The notes under the pieces are model-generated. The model had not been told where the DNA came from. It worked only from the letters and a program-made list of their open reading frames with translations, and made no database searches. Both the position numbers and the translations under genes were made by a program. This document shows, piece after piece, positions 1-8,435 of a stretch of DNA of 64,000 bases (the stretch's first letter is position 1; each line of letters opens with the position of its first letter). Source of the stretch: Rhodococcus opacus B4 (GTDB lineage Bacteria; Actinomycetota; Actinomycetes; Mycobacteriales; Mycobacteriaceae); contig NC_012522.1 in assembly GCF_000010805.1 (NCBI RefSeq), positions 7,564,001 through 7,628,000 on the forward strand, read 5' to 3'.

Positions 1-598
1 CGACGGCACCGGCGTCGACACCCTGCTGAGCCCGGAGATGAAGTCGACCGGCGAGGTCATGGGCATCGACGCCGACTTCGGCACCGCGTTCGCGAAGAGC
101 CAGACGGCCGCGTACGGTTCGCTGCCCACCTCGGGCTCGGTGTTCGTCTCGGTCGCCAACAAGGACAAGCGGTCGCTGATCTTCCCGGTCAAGCGGCTCG
201 CCGACCTGGGCTTCCGGATCCTGGCCACCGAGGGCACCGCGGCGGTTCTCCGCCGCAACGGGATCACCTGCCAGGAGGTTCACAAGCACTCCGGCGAGCA
301 GCTGGAGGCGGGGGAGCGCACCATCGTCGAGACGATCCGCGACGGCGAGGTCGACATGGTGATCAACACGCCGTACGGCAACTCCGGACCGCGTGTCGAC
401 GGCTACGAGATCCGCAGCGCGGCCGTCGCGATGAACATTCCGTGCGTCACCACCGTGCAGGGAGCCTCCGCCGCGGTGCAGGGCATCGAGGCCGCGATCC
501 GCGGCGACATCGGCGTCCAGTCGCTCCAGGCGCTGCACGCGCGGCTGCGGTCGCCCGCCGTGGTCGCGGCCCCCGCGACCGGGGCCGTCTCGTCGTGA
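1..598 (+). CDS. carB: Carbamoyl-phosphate synthase large subunit, C-terminal end (partial)
   Basis: This is the last 198 codons of CarB; the reading frame is already open at base 2 and the 5' part lies outside the window. CarB makes carbamoyl phosphate from bicarbonate, ATP and glutamine-derived ammonia for pyrimidine and arginine synthesis. The visible part is the end of the second synthetase half followed by the methylglyoxal-synthase-like allosteric domain, with the run GSVFVSVANKDK opening that domain and VDMVINTPYG inside it. The stop TGA overlaps the GTG start of pyrF (GTGA), which is the usual coupling in actinobacterial pyr operons. The assignment is firm from sequence and neighbour. 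Confidence 0.95.
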   Translation, partial: DGTGVDTLLSPEMKSTGEVMGIDADFGTAFAKSQTAAYGSLPTSGSVFVSVANKDKRSLIFPVKRLADLGFRILATEGTAAVLRRNGITCQEVHKHSGEQLEAGERTIVETIRDGEVDMVINTPYGNSGPRVDGYEIRSAAVAMNIPCVTTVQGASAAVQGIEAAIRGDIGVQSLQALHARLRSPAVVAAPATGAVSS

Positions 599-1437
599 GC
601 GGACACCATCATCACCACCACTCCTGGGTGCATCGGCTGACGTCGGCGGTCGAGCACCGGGGGCGGTTGTGTGTCGGCATCGACCCGCATCCGGGCCTGC
701 TCCAGGCGTGGGGGCTGCCCGTCTCCGCCGAGGGGCTGGAGACGTTCGCGGAGATCTGCGTGGAGGCCTTCGTCGGTGAGGTGGCCGTCGTGAAGCCTCA
801 GGTGGCGTTCTTCGAAGCGTACGGCTCCGCCGGGTACGCGGTGCTCGAACGCACCATTTCGGTCCTCAGAGAGGCAGGGACGCTCGTCGTCGCCGACGCC
901 AAGCGCGGGGACATCGGGTCGACGATGGCGGCGTACGCGCAGTCCTGGCTGGGCCCGGAGTCCGCTCTGTCGTCCGATGCCGTGACGGTGTCGCCCTACC
1001 TGGGGTTCGGTGCCCTCGATCCGGCGCTGTCGCTGGCGGCCGAGCAGGGCCGCGGGCTCTTCGTGCTGGCCCGGACGTCCAATCCGGAAGGCGGCGATCT
1101 GCAGGCGGCGGGGACGGCCGCAGGGGTGTCCGTGGCCCAGTCCGTGGTGGACGCGGCGGTCCGGCACAACGACGCGCAGCCGGGTCTGGTGGGTCTGGTG
1201 GTGGGCGCGACACGCGGACACGGCCTGGATTTGTCGAATTTTTCCGGGCCGATTCTGGCGCCCGGTCTCGGCGCCCAGGGCGCGACTCCCGGTGATCTCG
1301 CCGACATTTTTCCCGATTCCCGAAAGCTGTTGTTGCCGAACAGTTCTCGTGGTGTTCTCCGGGCGGGACCGTCGGCCGTGGCACTGCGCGAGGCGGCCGT
1401 GAAGGTGCGTGACGAGATCGAGTCCGCACTCTCATAG
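595..1437 (+). CDS. pyrF: Orotidine 5'-phosphate decarboxylase (type 2)
   Basis: The 280-aa product decarboxylates OMP to UMP, the last step of UMP synthesis. The catalytic signature is VVADAKRGDIGSTMAAYA, with the paired Asp/Lys of the type-2 (mycobacterial) subfamily, and substrate-loop residues DPHPGLL lie near the N-terminus. The GTG at 595 overlaps the carB stop and is preferred because the open frame upstream runs antiparallel to nothing but carB coding sequence in another frame. With this start the protein begins MSGHHHHHHSW, a natural run of six histidines. Length fits the subfamily. Confidence 0.93.
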   Translation: MSGHHHHHHSWVHRLTSAVEHRGRLCVGIDPHPGLLQAWGLPVSAEGLETFAEICVEAFVGEVAVVKPQVAFFEAYGSAGYAVLERTISVLREAGTLVVADAKRGDIGSTMAAYAQSWLGPESALSSDAVTVSPYLGFGALDPALSLAAEQGRGLFVLARTSNPEGGDLQAAGTAAGVSVAQSVVDAAVRHNDAQPGLVGLVVGATRGHGLDLSNFSGPILAPGLGAQGATPGDLADIFPDSRKLLLPNSSRGVLRAGPSAVALREAAVKVRDEIESALS

Positions 1438-1563
1438 CCCACCCGAATCCGGCTCTGACCTCGGGGGGTGGGTTCGCAATCGGCGCCGGGCGTGAGTACG
1501 GTCGCTATCGCTGCTGGTTATCCAGTGGTTTGGACTATTTGCCAACGACGAGACGGAGGAACC

Positions 1564-1884
1564 GTGGCCCTTCCCCAGTTGACTGATGAGCAGCGCGCTG
1601 CTGCTTTGGAGAAGGCAGCTGCTGCCCGCAAGGCCAGGGCTGAGCTCAAGGAGCGCCTGAAGCGTGGTGGCACCGACCTCAAGCAGGTTCTCAAGGACGC
1701 CGAGGACGACGAGATCCTGGGCAAGATGAAGGTGTCGGCACTGCTCGAGGCGCTGCCCAAGGTGGGCAAGGTCAAGGCGCAGGAGATCATGACCGAGCTG
1801 GAGATCGCTCCGACCCGTCGCCTCCGTGGCCTCGGCGATCGGCAGCGCAAGGCCCTGCTCGCCAGGTTCGACTTCGAGGCCTGA
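1564..1884 (+). CDS. mihF: Actinobacterial integration host factor mIHF
   Basis: This 106-aa basic, alanine-rich protein is a nucleoid-associated DNA-binding protein of the mIHF family, which is confined to actinobacteria and unrelated to the HU/IHF fold. It begins MALPQLTDEQRAAALEKAA, and the conserved helical segment around SALLEALPKVGKVKAQEIM and the helix-two-turn-helix region near APTRRLRGLGDRQR are visible. The GTG at 1564 is chosen because a GGAGGA ribosome site sits at 1555-1560; the open frame extends further upstream without a ribosome site. It lies just before gmk, the same order as in mycobacteria. Confidence 0.93.
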   Translation: MALPQLTDEQRAAALEKAAAARKARAELKERLKRGGTDLKQVLKDAEDDEILGKMKVSALLEALPKVGKVKAQEIMTELEIAPTRRLRGLGDRQRKALLARFDFEA

Positions 1885-1892
1885 GCACGACA

Positions 1893-2516
1893 GTGGTGGC
1901 TGACGCACAAGTGTCAGAGCGCAAGACCGCAGTGCGGAGGGGTCGGCTGGTGGTACTGGCCGGCCCCTCGGCCGTCGGTAAGTCCAGCGTGGTGCGACTC
2001 CTGCGTGAGCGGATGCCGGAGCTCGTCTTCAGCGTGTCCGCGACGACACGCGATCCACGCCCGGGCGAGGTGGACGGAAAGGACTACCGGTTCACCTCAC
2101 GTGACGAGTTCCAGCGGATGATCGATTCCGGTGAGCTGCTCGAATGGGCCGAGATCCACGGCGGACTCCAGCTGTCGGGAACCCCGGCCGCCCCGGTCCG
2201 CGCGGCGATCGAGCAGGGCAGGCCGGTGCTGGTCGAGGTCGATCTCGCCGGCGCGCGGGCTGTTCGCGCCGCGATGCCGGAGGCTCTGCTCGTCTTCATG
2301 GCGCCCCCCAGCTGGGAGGTGCTGGTCGAGAGATTGACCGGCCGGGGCACCGAATCCGCCGAGGTCGTGGAGCGGCGTCTCGCGACCGCCCGGGTCGAGC
2401 TGGAGGCGCAGGACGAGTTCGACGTGGTCGTCGTGAACGAGGATGTCAGCCGAACGTGCGACGAGTTGGTATCCTTGTTGGTTGGACGACCGGAACAGTC
2501 CGAGTCGACCCACTAG
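1893..2516 (+). CDS. gmk: Guanylate kinase
   Basis: The 207-aa enzyme phosphorylates GMP to GDP with ATP. The P-loop reads GPSAVGKSS near residue 23, followed by the GMP-binding run SVSATTRDPRPGEVDGKDY and the ALLVFMAPPS strand before the lid region. It starts with GTG 8 bases after the mihF stop, and rpoZ follows; the mihF-gmk-rpoZ-coaBC-metK order is conserved in actinobacteria and links nucleotide supply with transcription and cofactor synthesis. Nothing unusual is seen apart from a short variable C-terminal tail. Confidence 0.95.
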   Translation: MVADAQVSERKTAVRRGRLVVLAGPSAVGKSSVVRLLRERMPELVFSVSATTRDPRPGEVDGKDYRFTSRDEFQRMIDSGELLEWAEIHGGLQLSGTPAAPVRAAIEQGRPVLVEVDLAGARAVRAAMPEALLVFMAPPSWEVLVERLTGRGTESAEVVERRLATARVELEAQDEFDVVVVNEDVSRTCDELVSLLVGRPEQSESTH

Positions 2517-2557
2517 ATCTCACATCCACTAGCCAGAACAATTTCAGGAGATACCGA

Positions 2558-2863
2558 GTGAGCAGCACCCCCGCAGTAGCGTCCGCCACACCCAGCCACG
2601 GCGCCCTGCCGGCTTACGACACCCCGCTCGGCATCACCAACCCTCCGATCGACGAGCTGCTCGCCCGCACGTCGTCGAAGTACGCGCTGGTGATCTACGC
2701 GGCCAAGCGCGCGCGTCAGATCAACGACTACTACAACCAGCTCGGCGACGGCATCCTCGAGTACGTCGGCCCCCTCGTGGAGCCGGGCCTGCAGGAGAAG
2801 CCGCTGTCGATCGCGCTGCGTGAGATCCACTCCGATCTTCTCGAGCACACCGAAGGCGAGTGA
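2558..2863 (+). CDS. rpoZ: DNA-directed RNA polymerase omega subunit
   Basis: The 101-aa omega subunit helps fold and assemble beta' in RNA polymerase. The family core is visible as [20 protein letters not shown] followed by [12 protein letters not shown] and the C-terminal [10 protein letters not shown] segment. The N-terminal extension rich in Ser, Ala and Pro is typical of actinobacterial forms. The GTG at 2558 has an AGGAG ribosome site at 2546-2550. The stop is followed directly by the ribosome site of coaBC, so the two are probably translated from one message. Confidence 0.95.
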
Positions 2864-2877
2864 GCGGAGGATCTGCG

Positions 2878-4179
2878 ATGCCTGACCAGGCAGCGGGCCC
2901 GCACCCCGGGCACGTGACGGATTCACCGGAGCCGGTGCCTGCGGGGGCGCGGAAGCGGATCGTCGTCGGTGTCGGCGGCGGCATCGCCGCCTACAAGAGC
3001 TGCGCCGTCATCCGCGCCTTCACCGAGGCCGGACACCATGTGCGGGTCATCCCGACGGAGTCCGCGCTCGAGTTCGTCGGCAAGGCGACGTTCGAGGCGC
3101 TGTCGGGCAACCCCGTGCACACGGGTGTGTTCACCGACGTCCCGCAGGTTCCGCACGTTCGGCTCGGGCAGGAAGCGGATCTCGTCGTCATCGCGCCCGC
3201 CACCGCCGACCTCATGGCGCGGGCCGTGGCGGGACGCGCGGACGACCTGCTCACCGCAACGCTGCTCACCGCGCGATGTCCCGTCGTGTTCGCACCCGCG
3301 ATGCACACGGAGATGTGGGAGCACCCGGCTACCGCCGCCAACGTCGCCACGTTGCGCGCCCGCGGCGTGACCGTGATCGAACCCGCGTCCGGCCGCCTCA
3401 CCGGCAAGGACACCGGCGCGGGCCGGCTGCCCGAACCCGACGAGATCGTCGGATTGGCGTCGTTGCTGGTCGAGCGTCCCGACGCGCTGCCCCGTGACCT
3501 CGAGGGCCGGCGGGTCCTCGTGTCCGCGGGCGGCACCCGGGAACCGCTCGACCCGGTGCGCTTCCTCGGGAACCGCAGCTCGGGCAAGCAGGGGTACGCC
3601 ATCGCCCGGCTCGCCGTGCAGCGCGGGGCCGAGGTCACCCTCGTCTCCGGGTACACCGCCGGTCTCGCCGACCCGGCCGCCGTCGACATGGTGCATGTGC
3701 GCACCGCGGAAGACATGCGGGTGGCCGTCGCCAAGCACGCGCCCGGGTTCGACGCGGTGATCATGGCCGCGGCCGTCGCCGACTTCCGGCCGACCACCAC
3801 GGTGGCGAGCAAGATCAAGAAGGGTGCCGGCGAGCCCGACTCGATCGCACTCACCAAGAACGAGGACATCCTCGCCGGCCTCGTCCAGGCTCGGAGAGAC
3901 GGTGAGATCCCGTCGAACACCGTGATCGTCGGATTCGCGGCCGAGACCGGCGACGCGGACGGCGACGTCCTCACGTACGCCCGGGCCAAGCTCGCGCGTA
4001 AGGGCTGCGACCTCCTCGTCGTCAACGCGGTCGGGGAGGGCAAGGCGTTCGAGGTCGACCACAACGACGGGTGGCTGCTCGGAGCGGACGGTTCCGAGTC
4101 CGCGCTCGAGCACGGATCGAAGGCGTTGATGGCGAGCCGGGTGCTCGACGCCGTCGACCAGATTTTCCGGACACTCTGA
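2878..4179 (+). CDS. coaBC: Bifunctional phosphopantothenoylcysteine decarboxylase / phosphopantothenate-cysteine ligase
   Basis: The 433-aa CoaBC (Dfp) carries out two consecutive steps of coenzyme A synthesis. The N-terminal flavoprotein decarboxylase domain begins at RIVVGVGGGIAAYKSCAVI and has the active-site histidine near VPHVRLGQEAD and the PAMHTEMWEHPA motif; the C-terminal CTP-dependent ligase domain begins near GRRVLVSAGGTREPLDPVR and includes NRSSGKQGYA and AAAVADFRP. ATG 2878 is chosen because GGAGG at 2866-2870 sits 7 bases upstream; a GTG at 2860 overlapping the rpoZ stop is the alternative and would add six residues. Confidence 0.94.
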   Translation: MPDQAAGPHPGHVTDSPEPVPAGARKRIVVGVGGGIAAYKSCAVIRAFTEAGHHVRVIPTESALEFVGKATFEALSGNPVHTGVFTDVPQVPHVRLGQEADLVVIAPATADLMARAVAGRADDLLTATLLTARCPVVFAPAMHTEMWEHPATAANVATLRARGVTVIEPASGRLTGKDTGAGRLPEPDEIVGLASLLVERPDALPRDLEGRRVLVSAGGTREPLDPVRFLGNRSSGKQGYAIARLAVQRGAEVTLVSGYTAGLADPAAVDMVHVRTAEDMRVAVAKHAPGFDAVIMAAAVADFRPTTTVASKIKKGAGEPDSIALTKNEDILAGLVQARRDGEIPSNTVIVGFAAETGDADGDVLTYARAKLARKGCDLLVVNAVGEGKAFEVDHNDGWLLGADGSESALEHGSKALMASRVLDAVDQIFRTL

Positions 4180-4238
4180 CGAAACGTTTGGCAGGGTTTC
4201 GGTGATTCTAAGGGTGGTCACTCCCGCCGGGGTGGCGC

Positions 4239-4244
4239 TAGGGT
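4239..4244 (+). promoter_or_regulatory. Candidate -10 element upstream of metK
   Basis: TAGGGT at 4239-4244, a -10 form common in high-GC actinobacteria, sits 69 bases before the metK start, with a weak TGGTCA 18 bases upstream of it. The 133-base gap between coaBC and metK has room for a separate promoter. This is a motif match by eye only. Confidence 0.3.
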
Positions 4245-4312
4245 CGTTCGTTGTATTACGCAGCTAAGCTGTTTTCAAGTGCTGTTCAGGACAACTGTCG
4301 AGAGGGAATTCT

Positions 4313-5527
4313 GTGAGCCAGTCCGGTAGTCGGCTATTCACCAGTGAGTCTGTGACCGAGGGGCACCCGGACAAGATTTGTGATGCGATCAGCGACTCCA
4401 TCCTCGACGCGCTCCTCACCGACGACCCCCGCGCCCGCGTCGCGGTCGAGACGCTGGTGACCACCGGACAGGTCCACGTCGCCGGTGAGGTGACGACCAC
4501 CGCCTACGCCGACATCCCCAAGATCGTGCGCGACACCGTGCTCGAGATCGGGTACGACTCCTCGGCCAAGGGCTTCGACGGCAATTCCTGCGGCGTCAAC
4601 GTGGCGATCGGGGCGCAATCCCCGGAGATCGCTCAGGGCGTCGACCACTCGCACGAGGTCCGCACCGGCGAACTGAGCGACGACGAGATCGACCGCCAGG
4701 GCGCGGGCGACCAGGGACTGATGTTCGGGTTCGCCACCACCGACACCCCGGAGCTGATGCCCCTGCCGATCGCGCTGGCGCACCGGCTGTCGCGGCGACT
4801 CACCGAGGTCCGCAAGTCGGGGGTCCTCCCGTACCTGCGCCCGGACGGCAAGACCCAGGTCACCATCGAATACGACGGTGACAAGGCCGTTCGACTCGAC
4901 ACCGTGGTCATCTCGACGCAGCACGCCGCCGACATCGACCTCGACAACCTGCTCACCCCGGATCTGCGGGAGAAGGTGCTCGGTTCGGTTCTCGCGGAGA
5001 TCGACATGCCCGAACTCGACGTCTCGGACATCCGCCTGCTCGTCAACCCGACCGGCAAGTTCGTGCTCGGCGGCCCGATGGGCGACGCCGGATTGACCGG
5101 TCGCAAGATCATCGTCGACACGTACGGCGGCATGGCCCGGCACGGCGGCGGCGCGTTCTCCGGCAAGGACCCGTCGAAGGTCGACCGGTCGGCTGCCTAC
5201 GCCATGCGCTGGGTGGCCAAGAACGCGGTCGCGGCAGGCCTGGCGGACCGGATCGAGGTCCAGGTGGCGTACGCGATCGGCAAGGCGGCGCCGGTCGGCC
5301 TGTTCGTCGAGACGTTCGGGACCGAGAAGACGGATCCGGCACGGATCCAACAGGCCATCACCGAGACGTTCGATCTGCGTCCGGGCGCCATCATCCGCGA
5401 CCTCGACCTGCTGCGGCCGATCTACGCGCAGACCGCGGCGTACGGTCATTTCGGTCGTACCGACATCGACCTCCCGTGGGAGAGCATCGACCGGGCGGAG
5501 AAGCTGCGGGCAGCCGCAGGCCTCTGA
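4313..5527 (+). CDS. metK: S-adenosylmethionine synthetase
   Basis: The 404-aa enzyme makes SAM from methionine and ATP. All three family signatures are present: ESVTEGHPDKICDAISDSILDA near the N-terminus, GAGDQGLMFGFA (read here as QGAGDQGLMFGFAT) in the centre, and GGGAFSGKDPSKVDRSAAY towards the C-terminus. Length is normal. It starts with GTG after a 133-base gap that shows no SAM-binding riboswitch fold that I can recognise. priA follows after 46 bases, as in mycobacteria. Confidence 0.97.
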   Translation: MSQSGSRLFTSESVTEGHPDKICDAISDSILDALLTDDPRARVAVETLVTTGQVHVAGEVTTTAYADIPKIVRDTVLEIGYDSSAKGFDGNSCGVNVAIGAQSPEIAQGVDHSHEVRTGELSDDEIDRQGAGDQGLMFGFATTDTPELMPLPIALAHRLSRRLTEVRKSGVLPYLRPDGKTQVTIEYDGDKAVRLDTVVISTQHAADIDLDNLLTPDLREKVLGSVLAEIDMPELDVSDIRLLVNPTGKFVLGGPMGDAGLTGRKIIVDTYGGMARHGGGAFSGKDPSKVDRSAAYAMRWVAKNAVAAGLADRIEVQVAYAIGKAAPVGLFVETFGTEKTDPARIQQAITETFDLRPGAIIRDLDLLRPIYAQTAAYGHFGRTDIDLPWESIDRAEKLRAAAGL

Positions 5528-5573
5528 TCGGTCGTCACGGCGCGGCGGGCGCCGCCGCGGTAGGAGCCGCCGC

Positions 5574-7592
5574 GTGAGCGCGGAAAAGGTTGCGGCAGAA
5601 GTCGACCCGGTCGCCCGGGTGCTGCCGCTCCTTCCGCTCGCGCACCTCGACCGCGAGTTCGACTATCTCGTGCCGAAGGACCTCGACGTGCACGCGCAAC
5701 CCGGGGTCCGGGTCCGTATCCGGTTCGCCGGCCGCCTCGTCGACGGATTCGTCGTGGCCCGCACCGCGACGAGCGACCATCAGGGCCGATTCGGCTGGCT
5801 CGAACGGGTGATCTCGCCCGAGCGGGTGCTGACCGAGGAGATCACCCGGGTGGTCGACCTCGTCGCCGGCCGCTACGCCGGAACCCGCGCGGACGTCCTG
5901 CGGCTCGCGATCCCCCCGAGGCACGCGCGGGCGGAGTCCGAGGCCGCGTCCGAACCGCCCGAGGTGTCCGGCACCGCCATCGCCACCGACGGGTGGGACC
6001 GGTACGTCCACGGCGCCGCGTTCCTGACGGCACTGGCCGAGGGGCGAGCCCCCCGCGCGGTGTGGCAGGCACTGCCGGGGGAGAACTGGCCGGGCCGTCT
6101 CGCGGAACTGTCCGGGCTCGTCGCCGCCACCGGGGCGAGCACCGTCGTCGTGGTCCCCGACCAGCGCGACCTCGACCGGGTGGTCGCGGCGGTGGGCACG
6201 CTGCTGGGCAAGGACGCCGTCGTCGGGCTCGCCGCCGGTCTCGGACCCGCCCTGCGGTATCGGCGTTGGCTGGCGGCGTTGCGCGGGACCGCCCGGGTCG
6301 TCGTCGGAACCCGGAGTTCGGTGTTCGCGCCGACACCGCGCACCGGACTGATCGTGGTGTGGGACGACGGGGACGACAACCATTCCGAACCGCGCGCGCC
6401 GTACCCGCACGCCCGCGAGGTGGCGCTCCTCCGTGCGTATGCCAGTGGGTGTGCGGTGGTGCTGGCCGGCCATGCGCGCACCGCGGAGGCCCAGGCCCTG
6501 GTCGACTCGGGCTGGGCGCACGACCTCGTGGCGTCCCGGGATTCCGTGCGGGCGGCCGCCCCGAAGATCACCGCACTCGCGGACAGCGACCACGCCCTGG
6601 CCCGCGACCCCGGAGCACGGGCCGCCCGGTTGCCCGCCATCGCCTTCGCCGCCGCCCGGGAGGCTCTCGGCGCCGGCCGCGGGGTGCTGGTCCAGGTTCC
6701 CCGGCGCGGCTACGTCCCCAGCCTCGCGTGCGGCAAGTGCCGTGCGCCGGCGCGGTGCCGGCGCTGCAACGGGCCGCTCGCGCTGCCGTCCGCGGCCGGT
6801 CCGGACGGGGCGGGAACACCAGCCTGCCGGTGGTGTGGCGTCGCCGACGCCGCGCACCGCTGCCACGCATGCGGAGCACGGGCGCTGCGGGCCGTCGTGG
6901 TCGGTGCGGGCCGCACCGCCGAGGAACTGGGTCGCGCCTTCCCCGGGGTCGCCGTCCGGATGTCGGGAGGATCGGACGTCGTCGACGAAGTGAAGCAGGG
7001 CCCGACCCTCGTGGTGTCGACGGTCGGGGCCGAACCGGTGATGCCGGGCGGCTACGGCGCGGCGTTGCTGCTGGACGGCTGGGCGCTGCTGGGGCGCCCC
7101 GATCTGCGTGCCGCCGAGGAGACGATGCGGCGGTGGATGACCGCGTCGTCCCTCGTGCGTCCGTTCGCCGACGGCGGTCAGGTGGTCGTGGTCGCGGATT
7201 CGGGCATTCCGACGGTGCAGGCGCTGGTCCGCTGGGATCCGGTCGGCCACGCGCGCGCGCAGTACGAGGAGCGGGCGGAGGTCGGATTTCCGCCTGCCAT
7301 CCACCTCGCGGCGATCGACGGCAGTGCGAAGGCGATCGCCGACCTCCTGGAACTCGCCGACCTGCCGGCGAATGCGGAATTGCTCGGCCCGGTCGAATTG
7401 CCCGCCGGGGAGCGGCTGCCGTTCTCCGGTGACGCACCGGAGCCGGCGGACGTGGAGCGCATGCTGATTCGAGTGCCCCGCGGGGAGGGGAAACCGCTGG
7501 CCAAGGCGCTGGGCGAAGCGCAGTCTGTGCGCAGCGCGCGGAAGGATTCGCAGCCCGCGCGCGTACAGATCGACCCCATCCGCATCGGGTAG
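5574..7592 (+). CDS. priA: PriA-like primosomal protein, probably lacking helicase activity
   Basis: The 672-aa protein aligns in plan with PriA, the replication-restart factor that binds forked DNA. The N-terminal 3'-BD domain (VLPLLPLAHLDREFDYLVP) and the paired zinc-binding cysteines (CGKCRAPARCRRC near residue 385 and CRWCG with CHACG near 420-436) are present. However, the Walker A lysine motif cannot be found where it should be, and the DEAH-type Walker B box is replaced by WDDGDDN near residue 263. Actinobacterial PriA proteins are known to be degenerate in this way, so a DNA-binding or structural role without unwinding is inferred. Confidence 0.85.
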   Translation: MSAEKVAAEVDPVARVLPLLPLAHLDREFDYLVPKDLDVHAQPGVRVRIRFAGRLVDGFVVARTATSDHQGRFGWLERVISPERVLTEEITRVVDLVAGRYAGTRADVLRLAIPPRHARAESEAASEPPEVSGTAIATDGWDRYVHGAAFLTALAEGRAPRAVWQALPGENWPGRLAELSGLVAATGASTVVVVPDQRDLDRVVAAVGTLLGKDAVVGLAAGLGPALRYRRWLAALRGTARVVVGTRSSVFAPTPRTGLIVVWDDGDDNHSEPRAPYPHAREVALLRAYASGCAVVLAGHARTAEAQALVDSGWAHDLVASRDSVRAAAPKITALADSDHALARDPGARAARLPAIAFAAAREALGAGRGVLVQVPRRGYVPSLACGKCRAPARCRRCNGPLALPSAAGPDGAGTPACRWCGVADAAHRCHACGARALRAVVVGAGRTAEELGRAFPGVAVRMSGGSDVVDEVKQGPTLVVSTVGAEPVMPGGYGAALLLDGWALLGRPDLRAAEETMRRWMTASSLVRPFADGGQVVVVADSGIPTVQALVRWDPVGHARAQYEERAEVGFPPAIHLAAIDGSAKAIADLLELADLPANAELLGPVELPAGERLPFSGDAPEPADVERMLIRVPRGEGKPLAKALGEAQSVRSARKDSQPARVQIDPIRIG

Positions 7593-7641
7593 TTGACCGC
7601 CGTCACAGAAAAACGGTCTTGCCGGATCGCAATTGACGATA

Positions 7642-7663
7642 TATCGTTGATGCATCAACGATA
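7642..7663. promoter_or_regulatory. Perfect 22-bp palindrome, likely autoregulatory operator of the PadR gene
   Basis: The left arm TATCGTTGATG (7642-7652) is followed at once by its exact reverse complement CATCAACGATA (7653-7663). It lies between a TTGACG hexamer at 7633-7638 and the ribosome site of the PadR-family gene. PadR regulators usually bind such dyads in their own promoters. Confidence 0.65.
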
Positions 7664-7679
7664 CAGAAGGAGGCTGATG

Positions 7680-8336
7680 ATGGAAGACTTCCATTTCGAA
7701 CACAGAGGTTCCCGTCGGGAACGATTCGGACGCGAACGGATGGCACGGCCCGAGGGGCCGCATCGTCACGGACACCGCCGAGGCGGCTTCGGCCCCGAGG
7801 GTGGTCCCGGCTTCGGTCCGGGAATGCACTTCGGCCGCGGACGCGGGCGGGGCGGGCGGGGACGGCGCGGCGATGTCCGCTCCGCGATCCTGCTGCTGCT
7901 CACCGAGCAGCCGATGCACGGCTACGAGCTGATCCAGCAGATCGTCGAACGCAGCGACGGGGTGTGGAAGCCCAGTCCCGGATCGATCTATCCCGCGCTG
8001 TCGCAGCTCGAGGACGAGGGCCTGGTGCTCATCGAGAAGGTGGCGGGCCGCAAGACCGCGCGCCTCACCGACGAGGGCACGGCCTTCGTCGAAGCGAACA
8101 AAACCGAACTCGGCACCCCGTGGGACGACGTGCGGGAGAGCGTCGGCAGGCCCGCCGAGGACCTGCGGGGCCTGATCGGGCTGCTGATGGGTGCTGCGGG
8201 GCAGGTCGCCGCGGTCGGCGACGACGATCAGGTCCGCCGGGCCGGCGAGATTCTCACCGAGGCGCGGCGCGCGCTGTATCGCCTTCTCGCGGAAGATGAT
8301 CAAGGCGATACCGGCAAGGGCGACACCGACTCGTAG
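7680..8336 (+). CDS. PadR-family transcriptional regulator with Gly/His/Arg-rich N-terminus
   Basis: The 218-aa product has a PadR winged-helix domain beginning near DVRSAILLLLTEQPMHGYELIQ and continuing through GSIYPALSQLEDEGLV, with a C-terminal helical region for dimerisation. About 60 residues before it are rich in Gly, Arg, Pro and His (for example HRHGHRRGGFG), which could bind metal or DNA; that is speculation. ATG 7680 is preferred over the adjacent ATG 7677 because GGAGG at 7669-7673 is then 6 bases away. Its promoter carries a perfect palindrome. The secreted lipase gene lies 99 bases downstream on the same strand and may be a target. Confidence 0.85.
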   Translation: MEDFHFEHRGSRRERFGRERMARPEGPHRHGHRRGGFGPEGGPGFGPGMHFGRGRGRGGRGRRGDVRSAILLLLTEQPMHGYELIQQIVERSDGVWKPSPGSIYPALSQLEDEGLVLIEKVAGRKTARLTDEGTAFVEANKTELGTPWDDVRESVGRPAEDLRGLIGLLMGAAGQVAAVGDDDQVRRAGEILTEARRALYRLLAEDDQGDTGKGDTDS

Positions 8337-8435
8337 GGCACCACGCGACACCGGAGACGCGGCCGGCCCGACGCGACAGCGCGTGCACGTTCTGGGAGGG
8401 TTCACAGAAACGTCGCAGCGAAGTCGGGAGGAATC

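Noticed and set aside
4180..4312. SAM riboswitch before metK
   Set aside because: The gap is short and I could not find the conserved core or stems of the known SAM-binding RNA classes.
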